The notes below the pieces were generated by a model. The model worked only from the letters and a program-made list of their open reading frames with translations. It did not search any database and was not told the origin of the DNA. 64,000 bases of DNA from Micropruina sonneratiae. Lineage in GTDB: Bacteria; Actinomycetota; Actinomycetes; Propionibacteriales; Propionibacteriaceae. Where the stretch lies: contig NZ_JAPDHX010000001.1 in NCBI RefSeq assembly GCF_025972045.1, positions 662,787-726,786 of the forward strand. The letters run 5' to 3'. Shown here in pieces: positions 25,399 through 35,026 of this stretch (position 1 is its first letter; every line of letters begins with the position of its first letter). Both the position numbers and the translations under genes were made by a program.

Positions 25399-27156
25399 TC
25401 ATTCGATGCTGCAGAGTACGGCGCCGCTGGTCACCGTTGCGCCGGCTTCGGCCTTCAGGTTGGTGACCGTTCCGGAGCGGTGCGCGGCGATCGGCTGCTC
25501 CATCTTCATCGCCTCCAGCACGACCACCAGATCGCCCTCGGCTACCTGGTCGCCCTCGGCGACCGCGACCCGGACGATCGTGCCCTGCATGGGGGCGGTC
25601 AGGTCCGCCGAGGCGGGCGCCGTCGCCTTCGAGCCGCCGCCGCGACGGGCCGTCCGGGCCGGTTGACCGGACGCCTTGCGCGGTGCGGCGAGCAGGTCGG
25701 CCGGCAGCCGAACCTCGAGCCTGCGTCCGTCGACCTCGACCACGAAGCTCTGCCTGCCGGTGGTCTCGGTGGCCTCGGCGGAGTCGGTGTAGGGGGCGAT
25801 CTCGCCGTCGAACTCGGTTTCGATCCACCGGGTGTGGACGCCGAACTCGCCGTCGGCGGCCACGAAGGCGGGCTGGTCGAGCACGGCGGCGTGGAACGGC
25901 AGCACCGACGGCATGCCCTCGAGCACCGTCTCGGCCAGGGCGCGGCGGGACCGCTGCAGCGCCTGCTGCCGATCGGCCCCGGTGACGATGATCTTGGCGA
26001 CCAGCGAGTCGAACGCGCCGGGCACGGTCATCCCGGCCAGATATCCTTCGTCGACCCGGACGCCCGGGCCCGTGGGGGGACGCCACTGGGTGAGGGTGCC
26101 CGGGGCGGGCATGAAGTTGCGCCCGGCGTCCTCGGCGTTGACCCGGAACTCGAACGAATGGCCGCGGCTCACCGGGTCGTCGTAGCCGAGCTCCTCGCCG
26201 GCCGCGATCCGGAACATCTCGCGGACCAGGTCGAGACCGGTCACCTCCTCCGACACCGGATGCTCGACCTGCAGCCGGGTGTTCACCTCGAGGAAGCTGA
26301 TCGTGCCGTCGAGCCCGACCAGGAACTCACAGGTGCCCGCGCCCACATAGCCGGCCTCGTGCAGGATCGCCTTGCTGGAGTCGTAGAGCCGCCGCACCTG
26401 GTCCTCGCTCAGGTAGGGGGCGGGCGCCTCCTCGACGAGCTTCTGGTGCCTGCGCTGCAGTGAACAGTCCCGGGTCGAGACCACAACCACGTTGCCGTGC
26501 GAATCGGCCAGGCATTGCGTCTCGACGTGCCGTGGCTTGTCCAGGTAGCGCTCGACGAAGCACTCGCCGCGGCCGAAGGCGGTGACCGCCTCACGGGTCG
26601 CCGATTCGAACAGCTCGGGCACCTCGGCGAGCGTGCGGGCCACCTTCAGCCCGCGCCCCCCACCGCCGTAGGCGGCTTTGATGGCGATCGGCAGGCCGTG
26701 CTCCTTGGCGAAGGCGACGACCTCGTCGGCGTCCGCGACCGGGTCGGCGGTTCCCGGCACCAGCGGCGCCCCCACCTTCGCGGCGATGTGCCGGGCCTGG
26801 ACCTTGTCGCCGAGCGCCTCGATCGCCTGCGGCGGCGGGCCGATCCAGGTCAGTCCGGCGTCCAGCACGGCCTGGGCGAAGCCGGCGTTCTCGGCGAGGA
26901 ATCCGTAGCCGGGGTGCACCGCCTCGGCGCCGGCCTTCTCGGCGACGGCCAGGATCTTGTCGATGTCGAGATAGGTCTCGGCGGGGGTGCTGCCCCCCAG
27001 GGCGAACGCCTCGTCGGCGAGCGTGACGAACAACGCGTCGGCGTCGCTGTCGGCGTAGCAGGCGACGCTGCCGATGCCGGCGTCGGCGGCGGCGCGGATC
27101 ACCCGCACGGCTATCTCGCCCCGGTTGGCCACCAGGACCTTCGAAAACCCAGCCAT
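25399..27156 (-). CDS. accA: Acyl-CoA carboxylase alpha subunit (biotin carboxylase + biotin carrier)
   Basis: 585 aa. An N-terminal biotin carboxylase with ATP-grasp loop ([12 protein letters not shown]) and catalytic [16 protein letters not shown] is followed by a linker and a C-terminal biotinyl domain with attachment site EAMKMEQ. It is the AccA3 type of actinobacteria, which carboxylates its own biotin for acetyl- or propionyl-CoA. AAAGGA precedes the ATG at 27156. It is third in a beta-epsilon-alpha order; its biotin comes from the ligase encoded at 35 kb. Confidence 0.95.
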   Translation of the reverse strand: MAGFSKVLVANRGEIAVRVIRAAADAGIGSVACYADSDADALFVTLADEAFALGGSTPAETYLDIDKILAVAEKAGAEAVHPGYGFLAENAGFAQAVLDAGLTWIGPPPQAIEALGDKVQARHIAAKVGAPLVPGTADPVADADEVVAFAKEHGLPIAIKAAYGGGGRGLKVARTLAEVPELFESATREAVTAFGRGECFVERYLDKPRHVETQCLADSHGNVVVVSTRDCSLQRRHQKLVEEAPAPYLSEDQVRRLYDSSKAILHEAGYVGAGTCEFLVGLDGTISFLEVNTRLQVEHPVSEEVTGLDLVREMFRIAAGEELGYDDPVSRGHSFEFRVNAEDAGRNFMPAPGTLTQWRPPTGPGVRVDEGYLAGMTVPGAFDSLVAKIIVTGADRQQALQRSRRALAETVLEGMPSVLPFHAAVLDQPAFVAADGEFGVHTRWIETEFDGEIAPYTDSAEATETTGRQSFVVEVDGRRLEVRLPADLLAAPRKASGQPARTARRGGGSKATAPASADLTAPMQGTIVRVAVAEGDQVAEGDLVVVLEAMKMEQPIAAHRSGTVTNLKAEAGATVTSGAVLCSIE

Positions 27157-27179
27157 CTGCCGAGATTCCTTTCTGCTTG

Positions 27180-27395
27180 TCAGAGCCTGCTGCTCGCGCG
27201 CCAGGCACCCGGCCCGGGGGAGGGTGGGATGCGTAGCTGGCGACGCCGGGACCGCCACCCCTGCGGCGCGGGGGTGGCGTCGTCCTCGGTGTCGGAGCCC
27301 CCGGACGCCAGCGCGGCCAGCACGCCGGTCAGCGCGGCCAGCTCGACGGCCGAGGGACGGCCGCGCACGACGATCGGGGCGATGGAGGAGGTCAC
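27180..27395 (-). CDS. accE: Acyl-CoA carboxylase epsilon subunit
   Basis: 71 aa. The pattern [22 protein letters not shown] plus the C-terminal [15 protein letters not shown] is that of actinobacterial AccE epsilon subunits, which hold alpha and beta subunits together. The GTG at 27395 overlaps the beta-subunit stop by 4 bases (GTGA), and the gene lies between beta and alpha, as expected for AccD5-AccE5. Confidence 0.88.
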   Translation of the reverse strand: MTSSIAPIVVRGRPSAVELAALTGVLAALASGGSDTEDDATPAPQGWRSRRRQLRIPPSPGPGAWRASSRL

Positions 27396-28960
27396 AGCGG
27401 GATGTTCCCGTGCTTCTTGGGCGGCAGCGAGGCCCGCTTGGTGCGCAGCAGCCGCAGCAGCTTGGCGATCTCGGCCCGGGTGTCGTGCGGTGCGATCACC
27501 CGGTCGACGTAGCCGCGCTCGGCAGCGATCCACGGGTTGCTCAGGTGGTCGTTGTACTCCTCGACCAGCTCGGCCCGGCGGGCGATCGGGTCGTCGGCGT
27601 CGGCGAGCTCGCGCCGGTAGAGGATGTTCACCGCGCCCTCGGCCCCCATCACCGCGATCTGCGCGGTCGGCCAGGCCAGGTTGACGTCGGCCCCCAGGTG
27701 TTTGGAGCCCATCACGTCGTAGGCGCCGCCGTACGCCTTGCGGGTGATCAGGGTGACCAGCGGGACGGTCGCCTCGGCGTAGGCGTAGAGCAGCTTGGCG
27801 CCGCGGCGGATGATGCCGTTCCACTCCTGGTCGGTTCCGGGCAGGAAGCCGGGGACGTCGACGAAGGTGAGCACCGGCACGTTGAACGCGTCGCAGGTGC
27901 GGACGAAGCGGGCCGCCTTCTCGGAGGCGTCGATGTCGAGACAGCCGGCGTACACCATCGGCTGGTTCGCCACCACGCCGACCGGGTGGCCCTCGATCCG
28001 CCCGAACCCGCAGATCACGTTGGCGGCGAAGCGGGCGTGGATCTCGCAGAAGTCGCCCTCGTCCAGCACCCGTTCGATCACCTGGTGCATGTCGTAGGGC
28101 TGGTTCGGCGAGTCGGGGATCACCGTGTCGAGGAAGTCGTCCGGGTCGAGGCTCAGCTCGTCGTCGGCGTCGAGGACGGGCGGCTCGTCGAGGTTGTTGG
28201 AGGGCAGGAAGCTCAGCACGTGCCGGACGAACTCCAGCGCGTCCTGCTCGTCGCTGGCCAGGTAGTGCGCATTCCCGGAGCGGGTGTTGTGGGTGCGTGC
28301 GCCGCCCAGCTCCTCCATGCTCACCTCTTCGCCGGTGACGGTGCGGATCACGTCCGGGCCGGTGATGAACATCTGCGAGGTCTGGTCGACCATCACCACG
28401 AAGTCGGTCAGTGCGGGCGAGTAGACGTGCCCGCCGGCCGCGGCGCCCATGATCACCGAAACCTGCGGGATGACCCCCGAGGCATGGGTGTTGCGTTTGA
28501 AGATCTCGGCGTAGAGGCCCAGGCTGACGACGCCCTCCTGGATGCGGGCGCCACCACCCTCGACGAGTCCGATGACCGGCACGCCGGTACGCAGCGCCAG
28601 GTCCATCACCTTGCAGATCTTCTCGCCGTACACCTCGCCCAGGGCGCCGCCGAAGATGGTCACGTCCTGGCTGAACACGGCGACGCTGCGGCCCTCGATG
28701 GTGCCGATGCCGGTGATCACACCGTCGGTGTAGGGGCGTTTGGCGTCCATGCCGAACGCCGTCGCCCGATGCCGCGAGAACTCGTCGAGTTCGGTGAAGC
28801 TGTCCGGATCCAGCAGGGCCAGCACCCGTTCGCGGGCGGTGAGCTTGCCCTTGGCGTGGATCTTCTCGACGGCCGCCTCGGACGCCGGATGTTTCGCCTG
28901 CTCATTGCGTCGTTGAAAGTCGGCGAGCTTGCCGGAGGTCGTATGCAGATCGAGCTCCAT
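27392..28960 (-). CDS. accB: Acyl-CoA carboxylase beta subunit (carboxyltransferase), propionyl-CoA type
   Basis: 522 aa with the two crotonase-like carboxyltransferase halves. The acyl-CoA oxyanion region is [25 protein letters not shown] and the carboxybiotin side is [17 protein letters not shown]. It is closest in pattern to AccD5/PccB, which makes methylmalonyl-CoA from propionyl-CoA; acetyl-CoA use cannot be excluded. It is the first gene of the operon. TAGGGT (minus strand 28972-28967) stands 6 bases before the ATG. Together with meaB it points to the methylmalonyl-CoA pathway. Confidence 0.94.
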   Translation of the reverse strand: MELDLHTTSGKLADFQRRNEQAKHPASEAAVEKIHAKGKLTARERVLALLDPDSFTELDEFSRHRATAFGMDAKRPYTDGVITGIGTIEGRSVAVFSQDVTIFGGALGEVYGEKICKVMDLALRTGVPVIGLVEGGGARIQEGVVSLGLYAEIFKRNTHASGVIPQVSVIMGAAAGGHVYSPALTDFVVMVDQTSQMFITGPDVIRTVTGEEVSMEELGGARTHNTRSGNAHYLASDEQDALEFVRHVLSFLPSNNLDEPPVLDADDELSLDPDDFLDTVIPDSPNQPYDMHQVIERVLDEGDFCEIHARFAANVICGFGRIEGHPVGVVANQPMVYAGCLDIDASEKAARFVRTCDAFNVPVLTFVDVPGFLPGTDQEWNGIIRRGAKLLYAYAEATVPLVTLITRKAYGGAYDVMGSKHLGADVNLAWPTAQIAVMGAEGAVNILYRRELADADDPIARRAELVEEYNDHLSNPWIAAERGYVDRVIAPHDTRAEIAKLLRLLRTKRASLPPKKHGNIPL

Positions 28961-29226
28961 GGACGCACCCTAGTCCTAGTCGCGCCCGGCCAGACGGCAT
29001 TCCGGCAGACCCCCTCGGAGCTCTTCGGCACGGTCACGTCCGGGGAATGAGCCGGGCCGGCGCGCGGAGCGTCGACCCGATCACGGGGAAGGGGCGCGCG
29101 ATTGTGGTAGACCGTGATCTCGTCGATGTCGAATGCGCGGCGACGGCTGACCACGGAGGTGTCCATGGAGACCAGGCGGCGTGAGCGCTCCGCGCGCGTC
29201 GGCGGAGTCCGGCGAGGGGCCGTCCG

Positions 29227-30225
29227 GTGACGCAACTGCGCAGCCGGGTCTGGCGGCACGGCGAGCCGATCGCGTCCGACTTCGCGTTGGGCGACCTCGA
29301 CGGGTACCTGACCGACCAGGAGGCTCTGGTCTGGCTCGACGTGTGCGATCCCGAGGGCCAGGTGCTCGGCGAACTGGCCGGCGAACTGCAACTCGACCGG
29401 CACTCGGTCGAGGACGCCATCGCACCCCGCGAGCGGGCCAAGGTGTCGCGGCACGCAACACACCTGTTCTTCACCTGTTACTCGGCGACGCTGGGCCAGG
29501 ACGCCGCGGGGTTACCCGAGCTGAAGGTCGGCCGGATCTCGGCGTTCGTGATGCGGCGGGGGCTGATCACGGTGCGGACGACGCGTGGCGCCGAGATCGA
29601 CCTCGATCAGGTGATCGAGCGCTGGGAGGGCGAAGGGCTGCTCGCCGACGGCGTCGGCGCCCTGGTGCACGGCCTGCTGGACGTGCTGGTCGACGGCCAC
29701 TTCGAGGCCGTGCAGGTGATGGACGACAAGCTCGAGGACCTCGAGGACCTGCTGTTCGCGGACAGCGTCCAGACCCGGCAGATCCAGCAGAAGGTGTTCG
29801 CGCTGCGCAAGGCGCTGGTCCGGCTGCGCCGGGTGGTGCTGCCGATGCGTGAGGTGGTGGCCGGGGTGATGCGGCAGCGGCTGACCGACGAATGGGAGCA
29901 GTCCCGCGACCTGGACGGCGAATTCAACGACCTGTACGACCACGTGCTGCGAGCCGCGGAATGGACCGAGTCGTTGCGCGACATGGTCACCTCGGTGTTC
30001 GAGACGAACCTGTCGCTGCAGGACGCCCGCCTCAACACGATCATGAAGAAGCTGGCTTCGTGGGGCGCGATCATCGCGGTGCCGACCGCCGTCACCGGCT
30101 GGTTCGGGCAGAACCTGCCCTACTGGGGCTACGACGCGCCCTGGGGGCTGTGGCAGAGCGTGGCGCTGATCGTCATCGGGACACTCGGGCTGTACCTGCT
30201 GTTCCGCCGCAACGACTGGCTGTAG
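29227..30225 (+). CDS. corA: CorA-family magnesium/divalent cation transporter
   Basis: 332 aa. A large cytoplasmic N-terminal domain and long stalk helix are followed by two C-terminal membrane helices. The selectivity motif that is normally YGMN reads WFGQN at the pore mouth (about residues 297-301), so the Met is replaced by Gln, which may alter selectivity. GTG at 29227 has GAGGGG at about 7 bases. The 266-base gap upstream (28961-29226) holds the carboxylase promoter; nothing else in it is recognised. Confidence 0.88.
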   Translation: MTQLRSRVWRHGEPIASDFALGDLDGYLTDQEALVWLDVCDPEGQVLGELAGELQLDRHSVEDAIAPRERAKVSRHATHLFFTCYSATLGQDAAGLPELKVGRISAFVMRRGLITVRTTRGAEIDLDQVIERWEGEGLLADGVGALVHGLLDVLVDGHFEAVQVMDDKLEDLEDLLFADSVQTRQIQQKVFALRKALVRLRRVVLPMREVVAGVMRQRLTDEWEQSRDLDGEFNDLYDHVLRAAEWTESLRDMVTSVFETNLSLQDARLNTIMKKLASWGAIIAVPTAVTGWFGQNLPYWGYDAPWGLWQSVALIVIGTLGLYLLFRRNDWL

Positions 30226-30354
30226 GGCGGCGTCCTGCGCGTTGCTCGCCTGGGTGGCGCGCAGGCCGGCCGCCGCGGCGCCGACGGCGGTGATCCCGGC
30301 CTGTTCGGACTGGAACGCGGACCAGCGGATAGCCGAGCAGTCGGGCAGGACGCC

Positions 30355-30651
30355 CTACAGCAGCCGATCGGGGGCGTCCGGCGGCAGGTAAGGGCGGTCC
30401 TGTCCGTTCGGTTGACCCGCGGGTCCCCCCGGCCAGGTGAAGTCGAACCGCGGCCAGGTCTGGGCCATTGCGGTTCCGTCCGGATGGGTGACCTGCCACC
30501 AGTGGTGCTCGGGCGACTCGGCGTGCTCGGGCACCCAGGTGACGGCGCCCTGCGCCGTCCAGCCCGGAGGGTGCCGCAGTGCCAGCAGCGGCATTCCGAG
30601 GTGCGGGTCGTCCAGCGTCCAGCCAACCCAGTCCGCCGGCGGTGTCTTCAT
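30355..30651 (-). CDS. Trp-rich hypothetical protein, possibly cut short by an in-frame stop
   Basis: 98 aa with many Trp residues (DWVGWTLDD, GWTAQGAVTWVP, HHWWQVTHPDG) and no recognised family. GGGGAGG precedes the ATG at 30651. The reading ends at a TAG (30357-30355), but the same frame continues for at least 43 codons towards corA with strongly GC-biased third positions and protein-like content (GVLPDCSAIRWSAFQSEQAG, then ITAVGAAAAGLRATQAS). This suggests a longer original protein with a nonsense change or a base error. The 129 bases to corA hold this remnant only. Confidence 0.6.
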   Translation of the reverse strand: MKTPPADWVGWTLDDPHLGMPLLALRHPPGWTAQGAVTWVPEHAESPEHHWWQVTHPDGTAMAQTWPRFDFTWPGGPAGQPNGQDRPYLPPDAPDRLL

Positions 30652-30737
30652 GGCGTCCTCCCCTCGCCGTATGATCCGCCGCACGGTTCGGCACAAGTGT
30701 GGGGGGCGGCGGGCGCCGTGCACCAGCCCCGCCGGGC

Positions 30738-31409
30738 TCACACCGGCCGGATGCTCAGCGTGTCGATCGACGCGTTGGCGGGGGCGTCCAGGGCCAGCCG
30801 CACGGTGGCCGCCACCGCGGCCGGGGAGAGGAACTCCTCCGGGTCGTAGGCGGCGCCCTCGTGCGCGCGCACCGCGCGCTGCATGTCGGTCGCCGTCCGG
30901 CCGGGATGTACGGAGGTCACCTTCACCACCCCGGCCTGTTCGGCGCGCAACGAGTCGGCGAGCGCCCGGAGGCCGAACTTCGACGCCGCGTAGGCGCCCC
31001 AGCCGGCGCGGGCGGTGAATCCGGCGCCGGAGTTGACGAACACGACGTGCCCGTGGGCGGTGCGCAGCGCCGGCAGCAGCAGCCTGGTCAGGTTCGCCGG
31101 TGCGATCAGGTTCGCCTCCAGCGCCTGCCGCCACGTCTCGGGATCGGTCTCGGCGATCGTGCCGAGCGGGCCGACGCCCGCCGAGTGCACCAGGACGTCG
31201 AGCGTGCCGATGCCGGCGACGGCGGCCGCCACGGCGTCGTCGTCGGTCAACTCGACGACGAACGGCTCGGCGCTGGGCAGGGACGCCGCGACCTGCGCCA
31301 CGGCGTCCGCGTCACGCCCGCCGATCAGCAGGTGATGGTCGGCGGCCAGGGCGTCGGCGACGGCACGGCCGATGCCGCGGGAGGCTCCGGTGATCAGGGC
31401 GGTCTTCAT
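30738..31409 (-). CDS. Short-chain dehydrogenase/reductase
   Basis: 223 aa classical SDR. NAD(P)-binding motif TGASRGIG lies near residue 8 and the catalytic motif YAASK near residue 136. An upstream Ser lies in VNSGAGF, and NLIAPAN matches the usual Asn of the tetrad. Substrate unknown. The ATG at 31409 is 7 bases after TAGGCT (minus strand 31422-31417), so the start seven codons upstream is less likely. Confidence 0.85.
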   Translation of the reverse strand: MKTALITGASRGIGRAVADALAADHHLLIGGRDADAVAQVAASLPSAEPFVVELTDDDAVAAAVAGIGTLDVLVHSAGVGPLGTIAETDPETWRQALEANLIAPANLTRLLLPALRTAHGHVVFVNSGAGFTARAGWGAYAASKFGLRALADSLRAEQAGVVKVTSVHPGRTATDMQRAVRAHEGAAYDPEEFLSPAAVAATVRLALDAPANASIDTLSIRPV

Positions 31410-31433
31410 GCCCCGGAGCCTACTGACCACAGC

Positions 31434-32309
31434 TCAGCCGTCGCGTGGGTCGTAGGTCTGCGACGCCAGCCGGCCCTCGTAGATCGCCCGCCGGCCGTTG
31501 GGGAAGCACCCCATGGAGAAGTAGCGCGTCCACAGCTCCCAGATGATCGCCCAGGACGGGCCGGCCAGGTCGGCGACTTCGACCGGCAGCCCGATCCGGG
31601 CCGCCAGTTTGGGGCCGACCGTGGCCGCGTGCTGGGTGAGCTCGTCGACCAGCGGCCCGCGCAACGACTGCACCAGGGCGCGACGCTCGTCGTCGCCGAG
31701 CTCCTCGGAGCGGCACTGCAGCGCCTCGTCGATCAGCGCCTCGGTGCGGGTGATGGCCGCCTTCGCCTGTTCGAGCATCAGCATGTTGAGGTCGGCGAGC
31801 AGGCCCGAGTACAGCGGGTACGAGTTGGGCTGCTGGGACACCCGCTCCTCGGCGGTCGCGACGGCGGCGACGATGTCCTTGGCGCCGGCCAGGCTCGGAC
31901 CGACCTGGAACTGCGGGTCGACCGGGCCGAGGTCGCTGAACGGAGCCATCAGGATGCGGTCGGCGCCCAGGCACATCAGCGTGCCCGCCGACTTCGCCAT
32001 GTCGGGCACGATGACCATCAAGCGGCTGCAGCGGGCCTGCATGGCGCGGATCATCCGCACCGCCACCTCGCCGTCGCCGCCCGGCGTGGCCAGCACGACA
32101 TGCAGCTCACGATCGGGCTCCAGACCGATCAGCAACTCCTGGAGCACGGTCAGCCCCGGCACGAAGATCTGGTCGATCATCACGATCAACTGGGCGCCGG
32201 TCAGCGCCTCGTACTCGCGGATCAGCGCCTGCCGGGCGTACCGCTCGGCGTTCTGCGCCTGGAACAGGGGAGTGTTGGCGCTGTCGGCGCCGGCGCCCCC
32301 TTTGCTCAC
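31434..32309 (-). CDS. SDH-type Clp-fold serine proteinase
   Basis: 291 aa. It fits the serine dehydrogenase proteinase family (SDH_sah), which has the ClpP/SppA crotonase-like fold. Oxyanion-side motif ATPGGDGEVAVRMI and nucleophile motif DMAKSAGTLMCLGAD are visible, followed by FSDLGPVDPQ, which is typical of SppA-like enzymes. There is no signal peptide or membrane helix, so it is cytoplasmic. The target is unknown. Its GTG overlaps the stop of a 54-codon upstream gene by 4 bases. Confidence 0.82.
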   Translation of the reverse strand: MSKGGAGADSANTPLFQAQNAERYARQALIREYEALTGAQLIVMIDQIFVPGLTVLQELLIGLEPDRELHVVLATPGGDGEVAVRMIRAMQARCSRLMVIVPDMAKSAGTLMCLGADRILMAPFSDLGPVDPQFQVGPSLAGAKDIVAAVATAEERVSQQPNSYPLYSGLLADLNMLMLEQAKAAITRTEALIDEALQCRSEELGDDERRALVQSLRGPLVDELTQHAATVGPKLAARIGLPVEVADLAGPSWAIIWELWTRYFSMGCFPNGRRAIYEGRLASQTYDPRDG

Positions 32310-32470
32310 GCGGTGCCCATGCCCACGGCCGCGACGAAACTCGTCGGACGCCCCCGCCGCAACTCGGCGGCCGCCCGCCTCGCCTCACGGGCCACCTGGG
32401 CCTTCACCTGCCACTGCGCCACCGCGCCCGTGCTGGGCGGCAGCAGTACCGGCTGTGAGCTCCTGCTCAT
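32306..32470 (-). CDS. Small basic protein translationally coupled to the Clp-fold proteinase
   Basis: 54 aa, Arg/Ala-rich with a helical middle (QVKAQVAREARRAAAELRRGRP). No known domain. GAAGGGGGC precedes the ATG at 32470 and the stop overlaps the proteinase start (GTGA). Coupling suggests a partner or adaptor of the proteinase; that is inference. Confidence 0.6.
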   Translation of the reverse strand: MSRSSQPVLLPPSTGAVAQWQVKAQVAREARRAAAELRRGRPTSFVAAVGMGTA

Positions 32471-32582
32471 GTCGCCCCCTTCTGAAGGATCGATTCCCAC
32501 ATGTGCGCAGTGCATCATCCGGTACCGACAGAATCCTCCCGGTGAGGGTGCGGATGCAACGGTGCCGGCCGTTTCGCGGCGC

Positions 32583-33485
32583 TCAGCCCAGGAAGATGCC
32601 GACGCCCAGTGGGATCAGCCACAGCACCGCCAGCGCCTGCAGCACCCGGTCGTTGAGCACGACGTCCTCGGGCTCGCCGGCGTTGCCGGCGTCGATGTCC
32701 ATGGCGTAGCGCAGCAGGGCCAGCACGAACGGCACGATCGAGATCGTCGTCCACGGCACCCCCCACAACTGCGACTCGCCCTGCTCGAACGTCCACAAGC
32801 TGTAGGACATGATCACGATCGAGCACGAGATCGCCCAGACGAAGCGCAGGTAACTCAGCGAGTACCGCTCCAGCGCGGCCCGCGTCCCGGCCTCGGAGCC
32901 CAGCTCCTTCATCTCCGAGTAACGCTTGCCGGCGACCATGTACAACGAGCCGAAGGACGCCACCAGCAGGAACCACTGCGACAACTCGATGCCCGAGGCC
33001 ACACCGCCGGCGACCGCCCGCAGCAGGAACCCCGACGACACCATCGCCAGGTCGATGATCGGCTGGTGCTTGAGGAACATCGAGTAGCCGACCTGCAGCA
33101 CCCAGTACACCGCCAGGGTCACGCCCAGCATCGGCGCCACCCAGAAGCCGATGGCGAAGCTCGCCGCCATCGTCACCGCCGCCAGCACCGTCGCAGGGGT
33201 GCTGCCGAGCTCACCGGCGGCGATCGGCCGGAACCGCTTCTTCGGGTGCAGCCGGTCGGCCTCGACGTCACGGACGTCGTTGATCAGGTAGATCGACGCG
33301 CTGATCAGCGAGAAGGCCAGGAAGGCCCACAGGCTGTTCACCAGCACCCGCGGATCGAACAGAGCCCCGGCGGCCACCGGGGCGGCGAACACCAGGATGT
33401 TCTTCACCCACTGCTTGGGACGCATCGCCCGCAGCCAGGCCGGCAACGGCGACCGCTTGACTTCGACTGTGGCGTTGGTTGACAT
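32583..33485 (-). CDS. Decaprenyl-phosphate phosphoribosyltransferase-like UbiA protein
   Basis: 300 aa with about eight to nine membrane helices. The UbiA signature NDVRDVEADRLHPKKRFRPIAAG lies near residue 70, with the second Asp-rich region DLAMVSSGFLLRA later. The HPKKRFRPIA form is that of Rv3806c-type DPPR synthases, which make decaprenylphosphoryl-5-phosphoribose for arabinan supply; another prenyl acceptor is possible. The ATG at 33485 is 7 bases after TAGCCT on the minus strand, indicating its own leaderless promoter. Confidence 0.85.
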   Translation of the reverse strand: MSTNATVEVKRSPLPAWLRAMRPKQWVKNILVFAAPVAAGALFDPRVLVNSLWAFLAFSLISASIYLINDVRDVEADRLHPKKRFRPIAAGELGSTPATVLAAVTMAASFAIGFWVAPMLGVTLAVYWVLQVGYSMFLKHQPIIDLAMVSSGFLLRAVAGGVASGIELSQWFLLVASFGSLYMVAGKRYSEMKELGSEAGTRAALERYSLSYLRFVWAISCSIVIMSYSLWTFEQGESQLWGVPWTTISIVPFVLALLRYAMDIDAGNAGEPEDVVLNDRVLQALAVLWLIPLGVGIFLG

Positions 33486-33495
33486 CGCCGAAAGG

Positions 33496-34128
33496 CTAGC
33501 GCAGGCCCTGGGGATCGCCCGTAGGCGACGCCCACAGCCGCGTCCACTCGACGCCGAGCTGCAGCAGCAGCGTGCGCAGCAGCGGCAACGAGAGCCCGAC
33601 CACGTTGTGGTGATCGCCCTCGATGCCGGTCACGAACGGCCCGCCCAGGCCGTCGACGGTGAACGCGCCGGCCACCCACAGTGGCTCGCCGGTGGCCACG
33701 TAGGCGTCGATCTCGGCGTCGTCCAGGTGTGCGAAGTGCACCACCGTGGACGCTACGGACTCGGCCGAGCGAGTGTCGGCGCCGGCCCGGACGATGATCC
33801 GGTGCCCGGTGTGCAGGACGCCGCTGCGCCCCCGCATCGCGCGCCACCGGGCAGCCGCCTCGGCGGCGTCGGCCGGCTTGCCCTGTGGCCGGCCGTCGAA
33901 CTCCAACAGCGAGTCACAACCGATGATCAGTTCGTCCGATTCGCTGGGCGGCAGCCGGTCGGCCACGGCCTGCGCCTTGAGCCGGGCCAGGGTCAGCGCC
34001 AGGGCCGCCACGTCGTCGATGTCGACGGCGTCCTCGTCGACGCCCGACACGACCGCCTCGGCCGTCACCCCGGCCCGACGCAGCACCTCGAGCCGCGCCG
34101 GGCTCGCCGAGGCGAGAACCACCCTCAT
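33496..34128 (-). CDS. maf: Maf-family nucleoside triphosphate pyrophosphatase
   Basis: 210 aa. It starts MRVVLASASPARLEVL, the Maf substrate-loop signature, and has GCDSLLEFDG, GKPADAAEA and TGHRII further on. The family hydrolyses modified or non-canonical NTPs. The ATG at 34128 overlaps the DUF937 gene stop by 4 bases. It lies near birA and a GtrA gene, as in mycobacteria. Confidence 0.92.
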   Translation of the reverse strand: MRVVLASASPARLEVLRRAGVTAEAVVSGVDEDAVDIDDVAALALTLARLKAQAVADRLPPSESDELIIGCDSLLEFDGRPQGKPADAAEAAARWRAMRGRSGVLHTGHRIIVRAGADTRSAESVASTVVHFAHLDDAEIDAYVATGEPLWVAGAFTVDGLGGPFVTGIEGDHHNVVGLSLPLLRTLLLQLGVEWTRLWASPTGDPQGLR

Positions 34129-34934
34129 CGGCCGAACAGGCCCCCCAGAATGTCGCCGATCCCCCCGTCGGAGCGCTGTTGTTGCTGCTGGTCGCCCTCG
34201 TCGGCCGGGTTCTCCTCGGCGGTCGGCATCCGGACCTGCCCGTCGTCCGGGCCGGTCGGGTTGAACTGCGGCTGCTGCGCCTGTCCGCCGCCGGGGAACT
34301 GCTGGCCGGTGCCCTGCTCGGCCTGGGACTGGGTGGCCTGCGGAGCCTGACCGCCCAGGATCTGACCGAGGATGTCGCCGAAGCCACCACCGGCCGATCC
34401 CGACGATCCGGCCGCGGCGCCCGCGCCGCCGAACATGCCGCCGAGGATCGGGCCGAGCAGGTCACCGAGGCCGCCCTGGGAGGCCGATCCCGCCTGGCCG
34501 GACGCCGTGGAACCGCTCTGCTGGCTCGCGCCCATGTTGAGCTTCTTGGCGATGTAGGCCATCACGATCGGCGCCAGGATCGGTAGCAGCTTCTGCAGCA
34601 GGCCGCCCGTACCGCCGGCCGAACTGGCCTGCAGCACCTGCGCCTGTTCGGGGGAGTTGGCGAAGATGTGCCGGACGATCGCCTGCCCGTCGTCGGTGTC
34701 GACCTGGTTCAGGTCGATGCCCCCCTCGAAGAACTGCGGGTCGCTGTGCTGGGTCAGCGCCTGCGCCAGGCTCTGCGGCCCGGCGTCATCGGTGGCGACG
34801 TTGGTCTGCAGGCCGCCGAACAGGGCGGGCAGCGCATCGCGGACGGCCTGTTCGGCGGTCGTCTGGTCGGTGCCCAGCTGCTGGGCCAGCTGGTCCATCG
34901 GCAGGTCGGCAATGATCTCGTCAGCGGCACTCAT
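34125..34934 (-). CDS. DUF937 protein with Gly/Gln-rich low-complexity C-terminus
   Basis: 269 aa. The N-terminal 110 residues carry the DUF937 helical repeat pattern (LAQQLGTDQTTAEQAVRDALPALFGGL, and GQAIVRHIF). After residue 125 it becomes Gly/Ser/Gln-rich with recurring GDLLGPILGG, GDILGQILGG and GDILGGLFG segments and a run of five Gln. Function unknown. AAGGGGA precedes the ATG at 34934; it is coupled to maf by a 4-base overlap. Confidence 0.82.
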   Translation of the reverse strand: MSAADEIIADLPMDQLAQQLGTDQTTAEQAVRDALPALFGGLQTNVATDDAGPQSLAQALTQHSDPQFFEGGIDLNQVDTDDGQAIVRHIFANSPEQAQVLQASSAGGTGGLLQKLLPILAPIVMAYIAKKLNMGASQQSGSTASGQAGSASQGGLGDLLGPILGGMFGGAGAAAGSSGSAGGGFGDILGQILGGQAPQATQSQAEQGTGQQFPGGGQAQQPQFNPTGPDDGQVRMPTAEENPADEGDQQQQQRSDGGIGDILGGLFGR

Positions 34935-35026
34935 TCTGAATCCCCTTGTCCGGAGGTCCGCGATGACCTCCCGGCCTCATTCTTGCGCGCCCGCGCCGGC
35001 GGCGACAGAGCCCTAGGCTGTCGGGC

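Noticed and set aside
29080-29226. Minus-strand frame reading MDTSVVSRRRAFDIDEITVY before corA
   Set aside because: Short protein-like look, but no family, no ribosome site and composition becomes random towards the carboxylase promoter; kept as unassigned intergenic sequence.
30699-33482. 927-codon plus-strand open frame opposite SDR, proteinase and UbiA genes
   Set aside because: Antisense shadow: three genes with catalytic motifs lie on the other strand.
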